DNA of 64,000 nt from Planctomycetia bacterium (GCA_016795155.1 JAEUIE010000068.1:29611-93610), one strand, 5' to 3'; positions 16,728 to 27,900 are shown, numbered from the stretch's first letter. Notes: generated from the letters alone by a model not told the origin. Translations and numbers: made by a program.

Positions 16728-17897
16728 ATGAATCTTAAAGAACAGCAGCATCTTCTGGATGATGTAAATGCTTTCTGTGAAGAGATACGACCTCACGAAG
16801 AATTGTGTTACCTCGAACACAAGTTCAACGATCAGGTACTGCCACTGGCCAAGAAGTACAACATTCTCGGCATGCCTGTACCGAAGGCATTAGGTGGCCG
16901 GGGTGCCAGTGCGGTTACTTATCTCCGTGCACTGGCACGAATCGGGCGTGAAGGCACCGGTGTCCGCACGTTCTTTTCCGGCCAGACCAGCATTGGACAG
17001 GCTCCCATTCTAGCTTGGGGAAATGATGATCAAAAGCAGCGATACCTGCCTGCCTCCTGCAGAGGCGACAAGGTATTAGCTTTTGGTCTGACCGAACCTG
17101 ATGCCGGTTCCAACCCACTGGAAATGACCAGCACGTATACGCGTGATGGCAAAAACTTTCTGCTGAACGGAGTAAAGTACCTTATCAGCAATGGTGGCAT
17201 CGCGGATGCCATCGTCACGTTTGCTTACCCGAAAGAAGGAGGCAAAATCAGTGCTTTCATCATCGATACAAAACAACCGGGATTTCAGGCTGAAGACTTA
17301 GTCGCCAAATGTGGCATGTATGCTTCCAATACTGCCATGTTTCAAATGGATAATCTCAAAGTGCCTGCTGAAAACATGCTCGGCGAAGAAGGTAATGGCT
17401 TCCGCATTGCCATGTGGTCTCTGGTCACTGGCCGATTAAGTGTAGCTGCAGGTTGCCTGGGAGTTATTGAAGATTGCCTGGCAGAAGCTATCAACTACGC
17501 CAAAGAACGTCATCAGCATGGCAAGCCCATTGCCAAGCATCAACTAGTGCAGGATCATATCGCCCGTATTGAAATGTGCAGGCTGGCAACCGATGCCGTG
17601 GTAATGTTGGCAGCCCAGGCTAAAGATGCCTGTGATGCTGATCCGAAGAATCAGGAACTGCGTGCGAAAGCTGATATTCTGGCTGCTCAGGCAAAGTATC
17701 AGGCCTCCAATGCAGCTTGGGAAGCCGCTGATCGTGCTGTCCAGGTGTTTGGTGGCAGAGGCTGGTCAACACTATATCGACCAGGCCGCCACCTCAATGA
17801 TGTTCGTGTCTGTCGTATTTACGAAGGCACAGATGAAATTCTGAAGCTGAAAATTGCCATGTCGCTGCTGGGCAAAGAATATGAAGCGTTCAAGTAA
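16728..17897 (+). CDS. Acyl-CoA dehydrogenase family protein
   Basis: FAD-dependent alpha,beta-dehydrogenation of acyl-CoA. The start at 16728 (MNLKEQQHLL) has GAGGTGG upstream; the longer frame would start at a TTG. The protein has the N-terminal helical domain (about 1-110), the FAD-binding beta domain with LTEPDAGSNP, and the C-terminal helical domain (about 220-389) with the IYEGTDEI motif that places the glutamate next to substrate in many family members. The 389-residue size is standard. It stands alone, with no electron-transfer flavoprotein or thiolase nearby, so substrate chain length is unknown. Confidence 0.9.
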   Translation: MNLKEQQHLLDDVNAFCEEIRPHEELCYLEHKFNDQVLPLAKKYNILGMPVPKALGGRGASAVTYLRALARIGREGTGVRTFFSGQTSIGQAPILAWGNDDQKQRYLPASCRGDKVLAFGLTEPDAGSNPLEMTSTYTRDGKNFLLNGVKYLISNGGIADAIVTFAYPKEGGKISAFIIDTKQPGFQAEDLVAKCGMYASNTAMFQMDNLKVPAENMLGEEGNGFRIAMWSLVTGRLSVAAGCLGVIEDCLAEAINYAKERHQHGKPIAKHQLVQDHIARIEMCRLATDAVVMLAAQAKDACDADPKNQELRAKADILAAQAKYQASNAAWEAADRAVQVFGGRGWSTLYRPGRHLNDVRVCRIYEGTDEILKLKIAMSLLGKEYEAFK

Positions 17898-17903
17898 GCG
17901 TGC

Positions 17904-18380
17904 TTAAACGCCCAAAACCTTCCGTTTTTCTTCGATGAATTTCACATGATGTGGGATATGGTTGATCATGTTTTCAACCATCTTGGCCAACGTCATGGGG
18001 CCACGTTCGTTATGAATGCCTTCTCGATCCCAGGCATCGAGTGATAAGTGTTTGAGGATTTTAGCCATCGAACTTCGCGTCAGTTCGAGAATGGTCAATT
18101 CTTCATTCAGATCACGGTGATGATAGCTCAGTTTTTGAAGAAATACATTTTCATCAGCCCCCAATAGAGCAGGGCGATCCATGGTAATGGTGCGTTTCAT
18201 TCTCTCGACGTAAACCGGGTCGAAATCAACAATATGACACACCACTTCCAGAATGCTCATTTTGCCAGCGACTGGTCGGCATGTCAGTTGCTCCCTTGTA
18301 AGATTCCGAACTGCATTTCGCAAGGTTGTGGGACCGGACACATAATCCTGAATCAGGCGATCACGAGTTGCGGTATCCAT
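17904..18380 (-). CDS. DinB family protein
   Basis: A four-helix-bundle DinB/YfiT-type protein of 158 residues. The metal-binding histidines fit the family: H49 in VCHIVDF and H141, H144, H145 in the cluster NHIPHHV, with H123 preceding. Members include thiol-dependent transferases such as bacillithiol transferase, but most are uncharacterised. It converges with the acyl-CoA dehydrogenase and is divergent from ppk1 across 78 bases. Function unknown. Confidence 0.8.
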   Translation of the reverse strand: MDTATRDRLIQDYVSGPTTLRNAVRNLTREQLTCRPVAGKMSILEVVCHIVDFDPVYVERMKRTITMDRPALLGADENVFLQKLSYHHRDLNEELTILELTRSSMAKILKHLSLDAWDREGIHNERGPMTLAKMVENMINHIPHHVKFIEEKRKVLGV

Positions 18381-18458
18381 GAAGATTTCCCCTTGAGCGA
18401 ATACTTCCAGGCAAGGCTATGATAAGATAAGAGATGCTGTTTATCGAGATTACTTCAT

Positions 18459-20684
18459 ATGAGTGAAAATATCAGGGCAATACAGAATGAAGTGCAGACG
18501 AGACTGGATGACCCCTCGCTGTACATCAATCGTGAATTGAGTTGGCTCGAATTCAATAGACGAGTCCTGGAAGAAGCTGCTGATCCATCCGTACCTCTAC
18601 TGGAACGCCTGAAATTCATTTCCATCTTCAGTTCGAACCTCGAAGAGTTCTTCATGGTTCGTGTCGGCGGATTGCATCAGAAACTGCAGGCGGGAATCAA
18701 TGTCAGCAATGCTGCAGACCGCATTCCACCTCGCGAGTTGATCCAACGCATCAATCTGCTCGTGCAGGAACTGACTGCGCAACAATATCACCTGCTCAAC
18801 AACGAGATCCTTCCACCGCTGGCCAAGGCAGGTATTCAGCTTCTGGAGGTGGAAGAACTGACCAGCGAAGATACCAGCTATCTGCGTTCATTTTTTAACA
18901 AGCAGATCCTTCCGGTACTGACTCCGCTGGCGATAGATCCCGGGCATCCTTTCCCGCATTTATCCAACAAAACACTTAACCTCGCGGTGATGCTCAAGCG
19001 GAGCAATCAGAGCGAGCCGCTCTTTGCCGTGGTTCAGGTACCCGCGGTGTTGCAACGGTTTGTCCCGTTGCCTACCAGAAGTGGACACTGTTTTGTTCCG
19101 CTGGAACGTGTGATCCGCATGCACCTGCCCGAGATTTTCCTCGGCATGGATCTAATGGCATCCACCGTGTTCCAGGTCATCCGCAACCGTGAGTATGAAA
19201 TTGACGATGAAGTAGAAGACCTTCTGAAAACGATGGAAGAGGAACTTCGAAAGCGTCGCCGAGGCGCTGCGGTTCATGTTTATCTGAAAAACACCGCTTC
19301 CATACCTCTGGTGGAGTTCCTGACCAGTTCATTTGATCTGGAAGCAGAGGACATCACCCATGTGCCAAGTATGCTCGATTTGACCGGACTTAATCAGCTT
19401 TATGCACTGCCTGGATACGATCAGTTACGTGATGCAGCGTATGTACCCAGACAGGTTGCCGAGTTTGAGCAGGCTCCCAGTCAATGGGCTGCTATCCGAT
19501 CTCGCGATATCCTGGTCCATCATCCCTATGAATCATTTCACTACGTGCTTGATTTCATCAAGAATGCCGCTCGCGATGAACAGGTGCTTGCCATCAAGCA
19601 GACGCTCTATCGTGCGGGTGCCGATTCACCCATTATCAGGGCATTGCAGGAAGCTGCAGATAATGGCAAACAGGTAACTGTGCTGGTGGAACTGAAAGCT
19701 CGAATGGATGAAGAGCGTAATATCCTGTGGGCTCGAGAACTCGAAAAAGCAGGCGTGCACGTGGTTTTCGGGTTCGTCAACATGAAAACGCACTGCAAAG
19801 TCTGTCTGGTTGTCAGAAAAGAAGAAGATGGATTGCGTCGCTATGTGCATTTAAGCACAGGCAATTACAATCCGCAAACATCCCGTATTTACACCGATTT
19901 TGGTTTCTTTACCTGTAACGAAGATTTTGGTGAAGACTCAACTGCCTTGTTTAACTACCTGACTGGTTACAGCAATGTTCCTAACTGGCGCAAGCTGATC
20001 CTTGCACCCAGCAGGCTGCTGAACTTCATTCTCGAAAAAATTGAAAAGGAAATCGATAACCAGAAGAAACATAAGAACGGCCGAATCATCAGCAAGATCA
20101 ATGGATTGCTCGAGCCCACTTTGGTGAAGGCACTGTACCAGGCCAGCCAGGCAGGTGTGCAAATAGATATTATCTGCAGAGGTATCTGTTCGTTGCGGCC
20201 GGGTATCAAGGGTATCAGTGATAACATTCGCGTACGTTCCATTGTGGATCGATTCCTGGAACACAGCCGCGTGTTTTATTTTGGTAACAACAATAATCCT
20301 GAAGTCTATATTGGCTCAGCTGATTGGATGGATAGAAATCTGAGTCGTCGCGTCGAAGTGGTTTTTCCTATTGAACATCCCGTCTTGAAAAAGCGGATGA
20401 TTGATGAAATACTTGCAGTAACATTGGCGGATAACGTGAAGGCAAGGGAACTGCGCCCCGATGGTTCGTGGATACGTGTCACCTGCGATCCGCAGAAACG
20501 AGTCCGCAGCCAGAGTCGTTTTCTGGAACTGGCAGCGGAAGCAGCGTCACGCATTTCATCTGAACCAGGCATCCTTGTGCCAATTCCGGTACCTGAATTG
20601 CAGACCATTCCTGTACAACAGCGTCGCCGCAAGATTACTGGGGAAAATCAACGCCGCGATTCAAGCAAACCAACGGGAAGCTGA
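18459..20684 (+). CDS. ppk1: Polyphosphate kinase 1
   Basis: Makes polyphosphate reversibly from ATP, for phosphate storage and stress. The 741-residue protein has the N-terminal domain (YINRELSWLEFNRRVLEEA), a middle PHP-like part, and two PLD-like C-terminal domains. The phosphorylated histidine is H445 in KTHCK, with VHLSTGNYN close by, and the second catalytic part has the segment YIGSADWMDRNL. The ATG at 18459 has no strong ribosome site. Length is normal for the family (about 690-740). It lies alone, without ppx or a phosphate regulator. Confidence 0.97.
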   Translation: MSENIRAIQNEVQTRLDDPSLYINRELSWLEFNRRVLEEAADPSVPLLERLKFISIFSSNLEEFFMVRVGGLHQKLQAGINVSNAADRIPPRELIQRINLLVQELTAQQYHLLNNEILPPLAKAGIQLLEVEELTSEDTSYLRSFFNKQILPVLTPLAIDPGHPFPHLSNKTLNLAVMLKRSNQSEPLFAVVQVPAVLQRFVPLPTRSGHCFVPLERVIRMHLPEIFLGMDLMASTVFQVIRNREYEIDDEVEDLLKTMEEELRKRRRGAAVHVYLKNTASIPLVEFLTSSFDLEAEDITHVPSMLDLTGLNQLYALPGYDQLRDAAYVPRQVAEFEQAPSQWAAIRSRDILVHHPYESFHYVLDFIKNAARDEQVLAIKQTLYRAGADSPIIRALQEAADNGKQVTVLVELKARMDEERNILWARELEKAGVHVVFGFVNMKTHCKVCLVVRKEEDGLRRYVHLSTGNYNPQTSRIYTDFGFFTCNEDFGEDSTALFNYLTGYSNVPNWRKLILAPSRLLNFILEKIEKEIDNQKKHKNGRIISKINGLLEPTLVKALYQASQAGVQIDIICRGICSLRPGIKGISDNIRVRSIVDRFLEHSRVFYFGNNNNPEVYIGSADWMDRNLSRRVEVVFPIEHPVLKKRMIDEILAVTLADNVKARELRPDGSWIRVTCDPQKRVRSQSRFLELAAEAASRISSEPGILVPIPVPELQTIPVQQRRRKITGENQRRDSSKPTGS

Positions 20685-20730
20685 TTGCAGCGAGTTGGCC
20701 TATTAGAACTTGAAAGAAGGATCGAATTCC

Positions 20731-23196
20731 ATGGGAACTGAGACCACGAGCACACCAGCAAAACCACGGAAAAGGCGACGTTGGCTGCTGCGAATTGCCA
20801 CGGTTCTACTAGCCTTTTTGCTGGTGGGATCTGGCAGTGCATTCTGGTATGTGCGATCCGTTCTGAATTCCAGCCTGCCTGTTTTGCAAGGCTCGTTCAC
20901 GACTGATGCAATCAAGAACGCATTAACAGTAGAACGAGATCAACAGGGAGTGCCGACGTTGATCGGCGCAGATTTGAATGATCTGGCTTTTGGTCTGGGT
21001 GTACTGCATGCCCAGGATCGTTTCTTTCAGATGGACCTGCTCAGGCGAAAAGCAGCTGGTGAATTGGCAGCACTGGTTGGCAGCGCTGCGGTTCCATTGG
21101 ACGTGCAGTCTCGAAAACATCGCTTCCGGGCACGCATGAAAGCCATTTGGGATGCCTCGACTCCAGAAGAACAAGAGCCAGTCAAACGATATTGCCTGGG
21201 CGTTGCCTGGGGTTTGAAGAATGGTTTTTCAGAGAAGGGTGCAAAACCATTCGAGTATCACCTTCTTCAAACAGAACCTCTGCCGTGGCAACCTGAAGAT
21301 TGTCTGCTCTGTGTCTGTGCCATGTATATGGAACTGCACAATACCCAGGCCCCGGTGGAAATGGCAAGGACCAATTTGCATGGAGCATTGCCCGAAGCTG
21401 TCGCCCAGTTCTTCGATCCCGATGGAACTGCCTGGGATGCAGCGATTGATGGAAGCATGATTTCTGTAAAACCATTACCCACTGCAGAGCAGTTTAATAT
21501 TCGAACCATTCCAGAACTGAAGAATCTCAAAGCAGAAAGCAGAGTTGACTTCACAGATGAAAGACCAATGCTCGGAAGCAATAACTGGGCTGTTTCTGGC
21601 AAGTTCAGCAAGCATGGCGGTGCGCTGATAGCTGATGATATGCACCTGGCCATTAATATGCCCAATATCTGGTATCGAGCCTGTCTGAAATGGACTGATC
21701 CCGATGGCACACAACGGCAGGCTTGTGGTGTAACACTTCCCGGTGGTCCTTCTATTGTTGCAGGTTCCAATGGCTTTGTAGCCTGGGGCTTTACTAATAC
21801 AGAAGGTGATTGGCTTGATCTGATACAACTGGAAACCAGCAGGGAAAATAAGCTGGCATATCGCACTGCTGATGGATGGAAGGACCTGGTTGTTCATCAG
21901 GAAATGGTTGAGGTCAAAGGCGGATCGCCTGTTACAGTCCCAGTGTTCGAAACACAGTGGGGGCCAGTTTGTTATCTCGATCAATTAACCCGAAACTACG
22001 CAGTGCGTTGGGTGGCTCATGATCCACAAGGTGTCAATCTGAACACACTTCAATTGCTGAAAGTGCGAGATTTGGAATCAGCATTAGATGTCGCCAATAC
22101 CTGTGGCATTCCTCACCAGAATTTTGTGTGTGGTGATCGATCTGGACGAATCGCTTGGACTATTGCTGGCCGAATTCCAAAGCGAACTGGTACACCCACT
22201 CGTGTTATTCCTGCTGCGCAGAAACAGATTGAATGGAGTGGTTTCCTGAAAGCTTCAGAGTATCCCCGAGTTGTTGATCCCGAAAAAGGAAGAATATGGA
22301 CAGCCAATAACCGTGTCGTGGGCGGTGAAATGTTCGCCAAACTGGGAAATGCAGGTGCGGATATTGGTTTAAGAGCAGGACAGATTCGCGATAGATTACT
22401 GGCAATTGAAAAAGCAGATGAAAAAGACATGCTTGCCATTCAACTGGATAGTGAAGCTCGCTCGATGCAGAAATGGAAAACGTTGTTCATGGAAACGGTG
22501 CAGGAAAATGATGCATCGTTTCCTAAAAGAAGCGAGTTACGAAAACTGGTTGTGTCGTGGGATGGATATGCAGGAACGGATGGAGTTGGTTACAACATTC
22601 TCAACAAGTTTAGAAATGAAGTAAAATCGATCGTCATGCAGCCTATTGAGTCGTTAGTTTCTCAAAAAGCACTTTTCCGTGAAGGACAGCTTGCCTGGAA
22701 CCAACAGCAGTTGGAAGGTCCAATCTGGACGATCTTAACACAACGCCCGATACATCTGCTTCATCCGCGCTATGAAAGCTGGCAAGCCTTGCTGCTGGAT
22801 GCTGTGGATCGAGTGGAACAGGCTATGCAACTGACTGGTACTCCGTTTGAAAAACAAACCTGGGGATCAGTAAATGCGGCACGAGTTCGGCATCCGCTTA
22901 GCCAGGCAGTACCTATGCTCGGTACCTGGCTGGATATGCCAGATGCACCACTGCCTGGAGCAAGAAAAGATCTGCCTCGAATCTCGTCGCCGGGGCACGG
23001 TGCTTCAGAGCGTTTTGCAGTATCGCCGGGTAAAGAGGAATCAGGCTTGTTCCACATGCCCGGAGGGCAAAGTGGGCATCCATTATCCCCCCATTATCGA
23101 GATAGTCATGCAGCATGGGAAAAGGGGTTGCCTACGCCATTTTTGCCCGGACCTAAAGTGCATTCGATAATCTTTTCCGTTTCGAACCCAAAGTAA
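20731..23196 (+). CDS. Penicillin acylase family protein, membrane-anchored
   Basis: An Ntn-hydrolase of the penicillin G acylase type, 821 residues, that matures by self-cleavage into alpha and beta chains. The start at 20731 follows GAAGGA ten bases upstream. After a basic N-terminus (KPRKRRR) there is one membrane helix (about 17-40). The nucleophile serine, first residue of the beta chain, is S283 in LGSNNWAVSG. The alpha-chain HAQDRFFQMDL motif is also seen. Substrates in this family include beta-lactams and N-acyl-homoserine lactones. The gene lies 47 bases after ppk1 and has no beta-lactam genes nearby. Confidence 0.88.
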   Translation: MGTETTSTPAKPRKRRRWLLRIATVLLAFLLVGSGSAFWYVRSVLNSSLPVLQGSFTTDAIKNALTVERDQQGVPTLIGADLNDLAFGLGVLHAQDRFFQMDLLRRKAAGELAALVGSAAVPLDVQSRKHRFRARMKAIWDASTPEEQEPVKRYCLGVAWGLKNGFSEKGAKPFEYHLLQTEPLPWQPEDCLLCVCAMYMELHNTQAPVEMARTNLHGALPEAVAQFFDPDGTAWDAAIDGSMISVKPLPTAEQFNIRTIPELKNLKAESRVDFTDERPMLGSNNWAVSGKFSKHGGALIADDMHLAINMPNIWYRACLKWTDPDGTQRQACGVTLPGGPSIVAGSNGFVAWGFTNTEGDWLDLIQLETSRENKLAYRTADGWKDLVVHQEMVEVKGGSPVTVPVFETQWGPVCYLDQLTRNYAVRWVAHDPQGVNLNTLQLLKVRDLESALDVANTCGIPHQNFVCGDRSGRIAWTIAGRIPKRTGTPTRVIPAAQKQIEWSGFLKASEYPRVVDPEKGRIWTANNRVVGGEMFAKLGNAGADIGLRAGQIRDRLLAIEKADEKDMLAIQLDSEARSMQKWKTLFMETVQENDASFPKRSELRKLVVSWDGYAGTDGVGYNILNKFRNEVKSIVMQPIESLVSQKALFREGQLAWNQQQLEGPIWTILTQRPIHLLHPRYESWQALLLDAVDRVEQAMQLTGTPFEKQTWGSVNAARVRHPLSQAVPMLGTWLDMPDAPLPGARKDLPRISSPGHGASERFAVSPGKEESGLFHMPGGQSGHPLSPHYRDSHAAWEKGLPTPFLPGPKVHSIIFSVSNPK

Positions 23197-23315
23197 GATA
23201 ATCCGTATGGATCCATAGCGAGATCATTCGTGCATTGCTTTTTGCATGAATCGGGCTTAGGATTAATTCACAACCATAACAAATCAACGGCATCCCTTAA
23301 CGAAGGAGGAATACC

Positions 23316-24023
23316 GTGTACGAAACTATGACGTGGGATCAACGAGTGGCTGCGGACGCTGCGTTAAGCGAACGCAGGACTTTTATCCAGAAAACCTATC
23401 TGCATGTGGGCGGCGCATTACTGGCTTATGCATTGTTGCTGGTTGTGCTTGTCAACTTTGCACCAGTCGAATGGATGGCGGTAGCGTTCAAGGGTAGAGG
23501 TGGGCTACTGATACTGATGTTGGCGTTCCTAGGCGGATCCTATGCAGCCCAATATATGGCACAAGGACATTTTTCGAAACCTGTTCAATATGCTGGATTA
23601 TCGCTGTATACCGCCTTGGTTGCCTTTATTTCCTGGCCAGCGGTTTACATTTGTTCCACCATTCCGGGTTATCAAGGCATTTTGCCACAAGCGGTTATTA
23701 TTACTTTGGCCATAGCTGCTGCACTGACGGTGAGTGTTTTTGTTACCAAGGCCGATTTCTCGTGGATGCGCACAGGACTGATGGTCCTTGGGTTGCTGGT
23801 GCCGGCCATTATTATTGGTGGCATCATATTCGATTTTACTCTGGGACTCTGGTTTACGGCTGCAATTGGTTTGCTGATCTGCGGTTTCATTCTTTATGAA
23901 ACCTCCATGGTCATGCATCACTATAGAACCAGTGAGTATGTTGGTGCGGCATTGGCGATTTTTGCATCCATTGCAACGTTGTTCCGCATTGTCCTCAGCT
24001 TGCTGATGTCATCTCGCGATTAA
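23316..24023 (+). CDS. Bax inhibitor-1 / YccA family membrane protein
   Basis: A 235-residue integral membrane protein with seven hydrophobic helices and a hydrophilic N-terminus, the layout of the Bax inhibitor-1 (YccA/TMBIM) family, which includes a calcium-leak channel and a FtsH-associated regulator. It begins with GTG preceded by a strong AAGGAGG (23302-23308). It ends 31 bases before a strong intrinsic terminator. No operon partner. Confidence 0.88.
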   Translation: MYETMTWDQRVAADAALSERRTFIQKTYLHVGGALLAYALLLVVLVNFAPVEWMAVAFKGRGGLLILMLAFLGGSYAAQYMAQGHFSKPVQYAGLSLYTALVAFISWPAVYICSTIPGYQGILPQAVIITLAIAAALTVSVFVTKADFSWMRTGLMVLGLLVPAIIIGGIIFDFTLGLWFTAAIGLLICGFILYETSMVMHHYRTSEYVGAALAIFASIATLFRIVLSLLMSSRD

Positions 24024-24053
24024 CTTCAATTATCTGGCATCTTTGTTTAACAT

Positions 24054-24085
24054 TACCCCTGAATACATTTCAGGGGTATTTTCTT
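24054..24085 (+). terminator. Strong terminator between the Bax inhibitor gene and hisF
   Basis: TACCCCTGAA (24054-24063) and TTCAGGGGTA (24069-24078) form a perfect ten-pair stem with a five-base loop, followed by TTTTCTT. It ends 11 bases before the hisF start. Its position means hisF needs read-through or a start site within the terminator tail. Confidence 0.85.
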
Positions 24086-24090
24086 ATATT
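24085..24090 (+). promoter_or_regulatory. Possible -10 box of a leaderless hisF transcript
   Basis: TATATT lies six bases before the hisF ATG, directly after the terminator T-run. A start at or one base before the ATG would make hisF leaderless, which also fits the lack of a ribosome site. No matching -35 box is seen at the usual distance (about 24062-24067), so this is weak. Confidence 0.25.
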
Positions 24091-24096
24091 CACGTC

Positions 24097-24879
24097 ATGC
24101 TCGCTAAACGCATTATTCCCTGTCTCGATGTGAACCGTGGCCGCGTGGTCAAGGGCACCAACTTTATCAATCTGCGTGATGCCGGTGACCCCATCGAAAT
24201 TGCTCGGCAATATGAAGAGCAGGGGGCTGACGAACTGGTCTTTCTGGACATCACAGCCAGTCATGAAGGACGGGAGATCATTGCTGATTTGGTACGCCGG
24301 GTTTCAGAAGAAGTATTTATGCCGTTCTGTGTCGGAGGAGGTATTCGCACCCTTGAAGATGCCACACGTCTAATTCAGGCAGGTGCCGAAAAGGTGAGTC
24401 TAAATAGTTCCGCAGTACAAACACCTGAACTCATCACTCAGATCAGCAGGAAATTCGGAGCGAATGCCTGCGTAGTCAACATTGATCCTCGTCGAGTACA
24501 ACGCCATGAACAAAATGGAAAGGCAACGGACTGGTATGAAGTGTACATTCAAGGTGGCAGGAAACCCACAGGTCTGGAAGCAGTAGCCTGGGCCAGGGAA
24601 GTTGAAAAACGGGGAGCCGGTGAAATTGTCCTAACGTGCATGGATAACGATGGCACCAAAAACGGGTACAACGTTGAGTTGACTCGACTGGTTGCCGAAG
24701 CCGTGAATATTCCCGTAGTAGCATCAGGAGGAGCCGGGCATCCGGAGCACCTCTTCCAGGTTCTGACCAAGGGAAAAGCGGATGCTGCCCTGGCTGCCAG
24801 TATCTTTCATTATGGTGAATTTCCGATCCCAGCCACCAAGCGTTATCTGGCTGAGCGTAGAGTACCTGTCAGGCTATAG
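24097..24879 (+). CDS. hisF: Imidazole glycerol phosphate synthase subunit HisF
   Basis: Cyclase subunit that turns PRFAR and ammonia from HisH into imidazole glycerol phosphate and AICAR in histidine synthesis. The start at 24097 gives the standard N-terminus [12 protein letters not shown]; catalytic D11 and D130 (VVNIDPRR) are both present and the length of 260 is typical. There is no ribosome site, and a strong terminator ends 11 bases upstream. No other his genes are near, so the pathway is dispersed. Confidence 0.97.
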   Translation: MLAKRIIPCLDVNRGRVVKGTNFINLRDAGDPIEIARQYEEQGADELVFLDITASHEGREIIADLVRRVSEEVFMPFCVGGGIRTLEDATRLIQAGAEKVSLNSSAVQTPELITQISRKFGANACVVNIDPRRVQRHEQNGKATDWYEVYIQGGRKPTGLEAVAWAREVEKRGAGEIVLTCMDNDGTKNGYNVELTRLVAEAVNIPVVASGGAGHPEHLFQVLTKGKADAALAASIFHYGEFPIPATKRYLAERRVPVRL

Positions 24880-24987
24880 GTTGCTCCTGCATTGAGCCTG
24901 TGCATGAATTATCGATTCGAATAATTAGGCCATAGCAAAGGCATCCACTCAGTGATAGCATCAGGGCAACACCCAGAGGGCTGTGTC

Positions 24988-27900
24988 ATGTGGCGTTGGA
25001 TTATTCTCTCGTTACTGTTGCTAACTGTAATCGTTGCCAACCAGGCACAAGAAAAGTCAGCTACGTCCAAGGCATGGACATACGCCAAAGCTATGGAACT
25101 GTATAACCGATCACCTCGAGATAGCTATCTCCAGTATGTAGCATTGCAAACCGCACGACGGGAAAAGACCTCGCCTGATCATTTACAATCCATGCAATGG
25201 CGACTCAACCGCATGGGACGAAGAGAAGGTGTTGATCTCTTCAATACTTTCAGCGGGGCACTGGCAGTTCAGGAAAGCCTGCAACTCGATACGATGCTGG
25301 ATCAACCAGAGAATCAGCGCGCCTTTGCTCGTCCTGCACCAACCAAAGAAGCAATACCAGACACTCTGGAAAAGGAACAACCACCAGAGAAGCTGAAAAA
25401 GATCGAGAAGGTAAAGGTTGCATCCCTGCAAGGCCCCACTATTAAAAGTCATCCGTGGGAGACTATGCTCGCAGGTCGCAAGCCAGAGATCGGAGAATTG
25501 GCTTTATGTGTACCTGAAGACTTTTACTTCATCGAATTTCCCTCAGCTGCCAAGCTGATGGAAACCCTGAAGACCACCAACCTCTGGTCAGGCCATCTTC
25601 TGGCTCAAATGCTCGGAGCATCACAATCGCAGGATGTTGAAAAACGGATTAAAACACAACTGGGCATCCAGGGTATTCCTCCTGCTTTGATTGATGCCAT
25701 GGGATTGAAAGGCATCGCGGTCGCCGGAAGTGATCTCTATCTCGCGGATGGCAGCGATATTACTTTGCTGGTCAAGGGTGAACAACTTCTTCAACTGCGG
25801 AACTGGACAGACGGTGCTCTTGCCAACAAGCCAGGAATCGAAGTAAAGGAAGGCCAATACTTAGGGGTTCCTTATCAATTCAAAGCTACACAAGATCGCC
25901 AGGTGCATGTCTATACCGCTGACCCACTTCCCGATCTTCATGTGCGAAGCAACTCGTTGCCTGCCTTCAAGAAAGTCCTGGCAGCCATTCAGGGTAAGGA
26001 TGATCAAGGCAATACGGTGACACGTCTCGGTGATACTCAGGAATTCAAATACATTCGGACCATTCTGCCAAAACAGGCCAAGGAAGAAGACGGTTTAGTC
26101 TATCTGTCTGATCCATTCATCCGGCGGCTACTCGGCCCACGGGTCAAATTGACTCAACAGCATCGATTGCGTGCCTTCAATCATCTCAAAATGATTGAGA
26201 AGGCCGCACTGATGTTCAAAACGGAACAGGGGAGATCTCCGCAATCCTTGGAAGAATTGCACGAGAAGGGTTGCGCCCCAGGCATTTTCGGTCAAGGCAA
26301 ATGGGCATGCCCGGCAGGAGGCAATTACCTGTTAAGTGAAGACAAGATGTCTGCGATCAGTTCAGTTTTTGGCAGGCCCACACAGCTTACGCCTTTGCTG
26401 GAAATCCCTTTGGAAGAAGTCAGCCAGGCGGATGCTCAAGCGTATCAGTCATTCCTGCAGGAGTATAACCAGTACTGGCGAACATTCTTCGATCCGATTG
26501 CAGTGCGTATCAAAGTCACGCCTGAACAATTCCGTTTGGAAACAGTGGTTCTTCCTTTAATTGATAACAGCATCTACACTGGCATGGCTCAGGCATTGGG
26601 CGGTAAGCCGGTTCCTTTTGATGCGATTTCCGTTCCACCACGCACCATTCATTCCTTTGCAGGGCATATCAACAAAGATGCACTCTTACCATTCCTGCCA
26701 GGAGAAGAAGTCAAAACTGCGACTCCATCGATCATTCGTGAAAGCAATTTAAGGCAAGTTTTGATTGCGATGCATAACTACCATGGCGATTACAACCACA
26801 TGCCATCACGGGCCATTTTTTCAAAGAAAGACAAGAAGCCTTTATTGAGCTGGCGTGTGCAACTGCTGCCTTATCTGGAACATGACAATCTGTACAAGGA
26901 ATTCAAGTTGGATGAACCCTGGGACAGCGAACATAACAAGAAGTTGATCAGTCGAATGCCCAAAATCTATAGTTCAGGGAAGGCAGAATTAGACAAGGAA
27001 TTCAAAACGAGGCTGCAGGTTCCTGTCCATGAGAAATCCGTTTTTCCCTTGGGAGAAAGTAAATTAACACTGGGCCAGATTACGGTCGGCGATGGGACAT
27101 CCAACACAATTGGTCTATTGGAAGTTGCATCATCACATGCCGTCATTTGGACGAAACCAGACGATTTGAATGTTGATCTGACCAAGCCACTTGAGGGAAT
27201 TATTGAAAAAGACACCGATGAGTTTCTGGTGGCAGCGTGTGATGGTTCGATCTATCGGCTGAAGAACACCATACCAGTGCCAACAATGAGCAGCCTGATT
27301 CAATGGCGAGATGGGATACCTGTCTCCTTTGGCGATCCAGTAGCTCAGAATCAGCGGATGCGCAATCCATTAGCAGAAATACCTAATCTCAATATGCCGT
27401 TGTTGAGAGATTTTCTGACCAAGGGTATAGGCGATCAGATCACATATCATGTGCTCGATGCATCGCAGCCAATCAATGCAGAAGTATCGGGCTTCCTGGG
27501 AGCACTATCGACGATGGGTGAAATGGCGCCAAGGACTTTTGGCGCTGAGATGATAGTTTTCGGAATGCTGGGGCAGTCGTTAACCAACCCAGCGTGCATG
27601 GTGATTCCTGTCAATCATGTGGAGACAGTTGATCGTTTTCTGTCAGAGGTTGATCAACGTTTGGCCGAAATCCCCAAGCACATTGTCGATTTTCTTCGCA
27701 CGGAGCAGTATCAGATCAAACAGGGTGAGCACATGGTTCGGGTTTACGGCATCAAAGTCCTTGGCTTCTCATTTCGAGTTGCTTGGGCACGCTTTGGTCA
27801 ATGGCTCGTATTTACCAATCACCCTGCCTTGATCGAAGAACTGGCTCAACATTATTCTCACGTGCAGCCTGCCAGGATACCAACCAATGCGATTGCCGGA

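Noticed and set aside
23226..23251. ATTCGTGCA / TGCATGAAT hairpin after the penicillin-acylase gene
   Set aside because: Nine pairs with a wobble and no T-run; the evidence is too weak to call a terminator.
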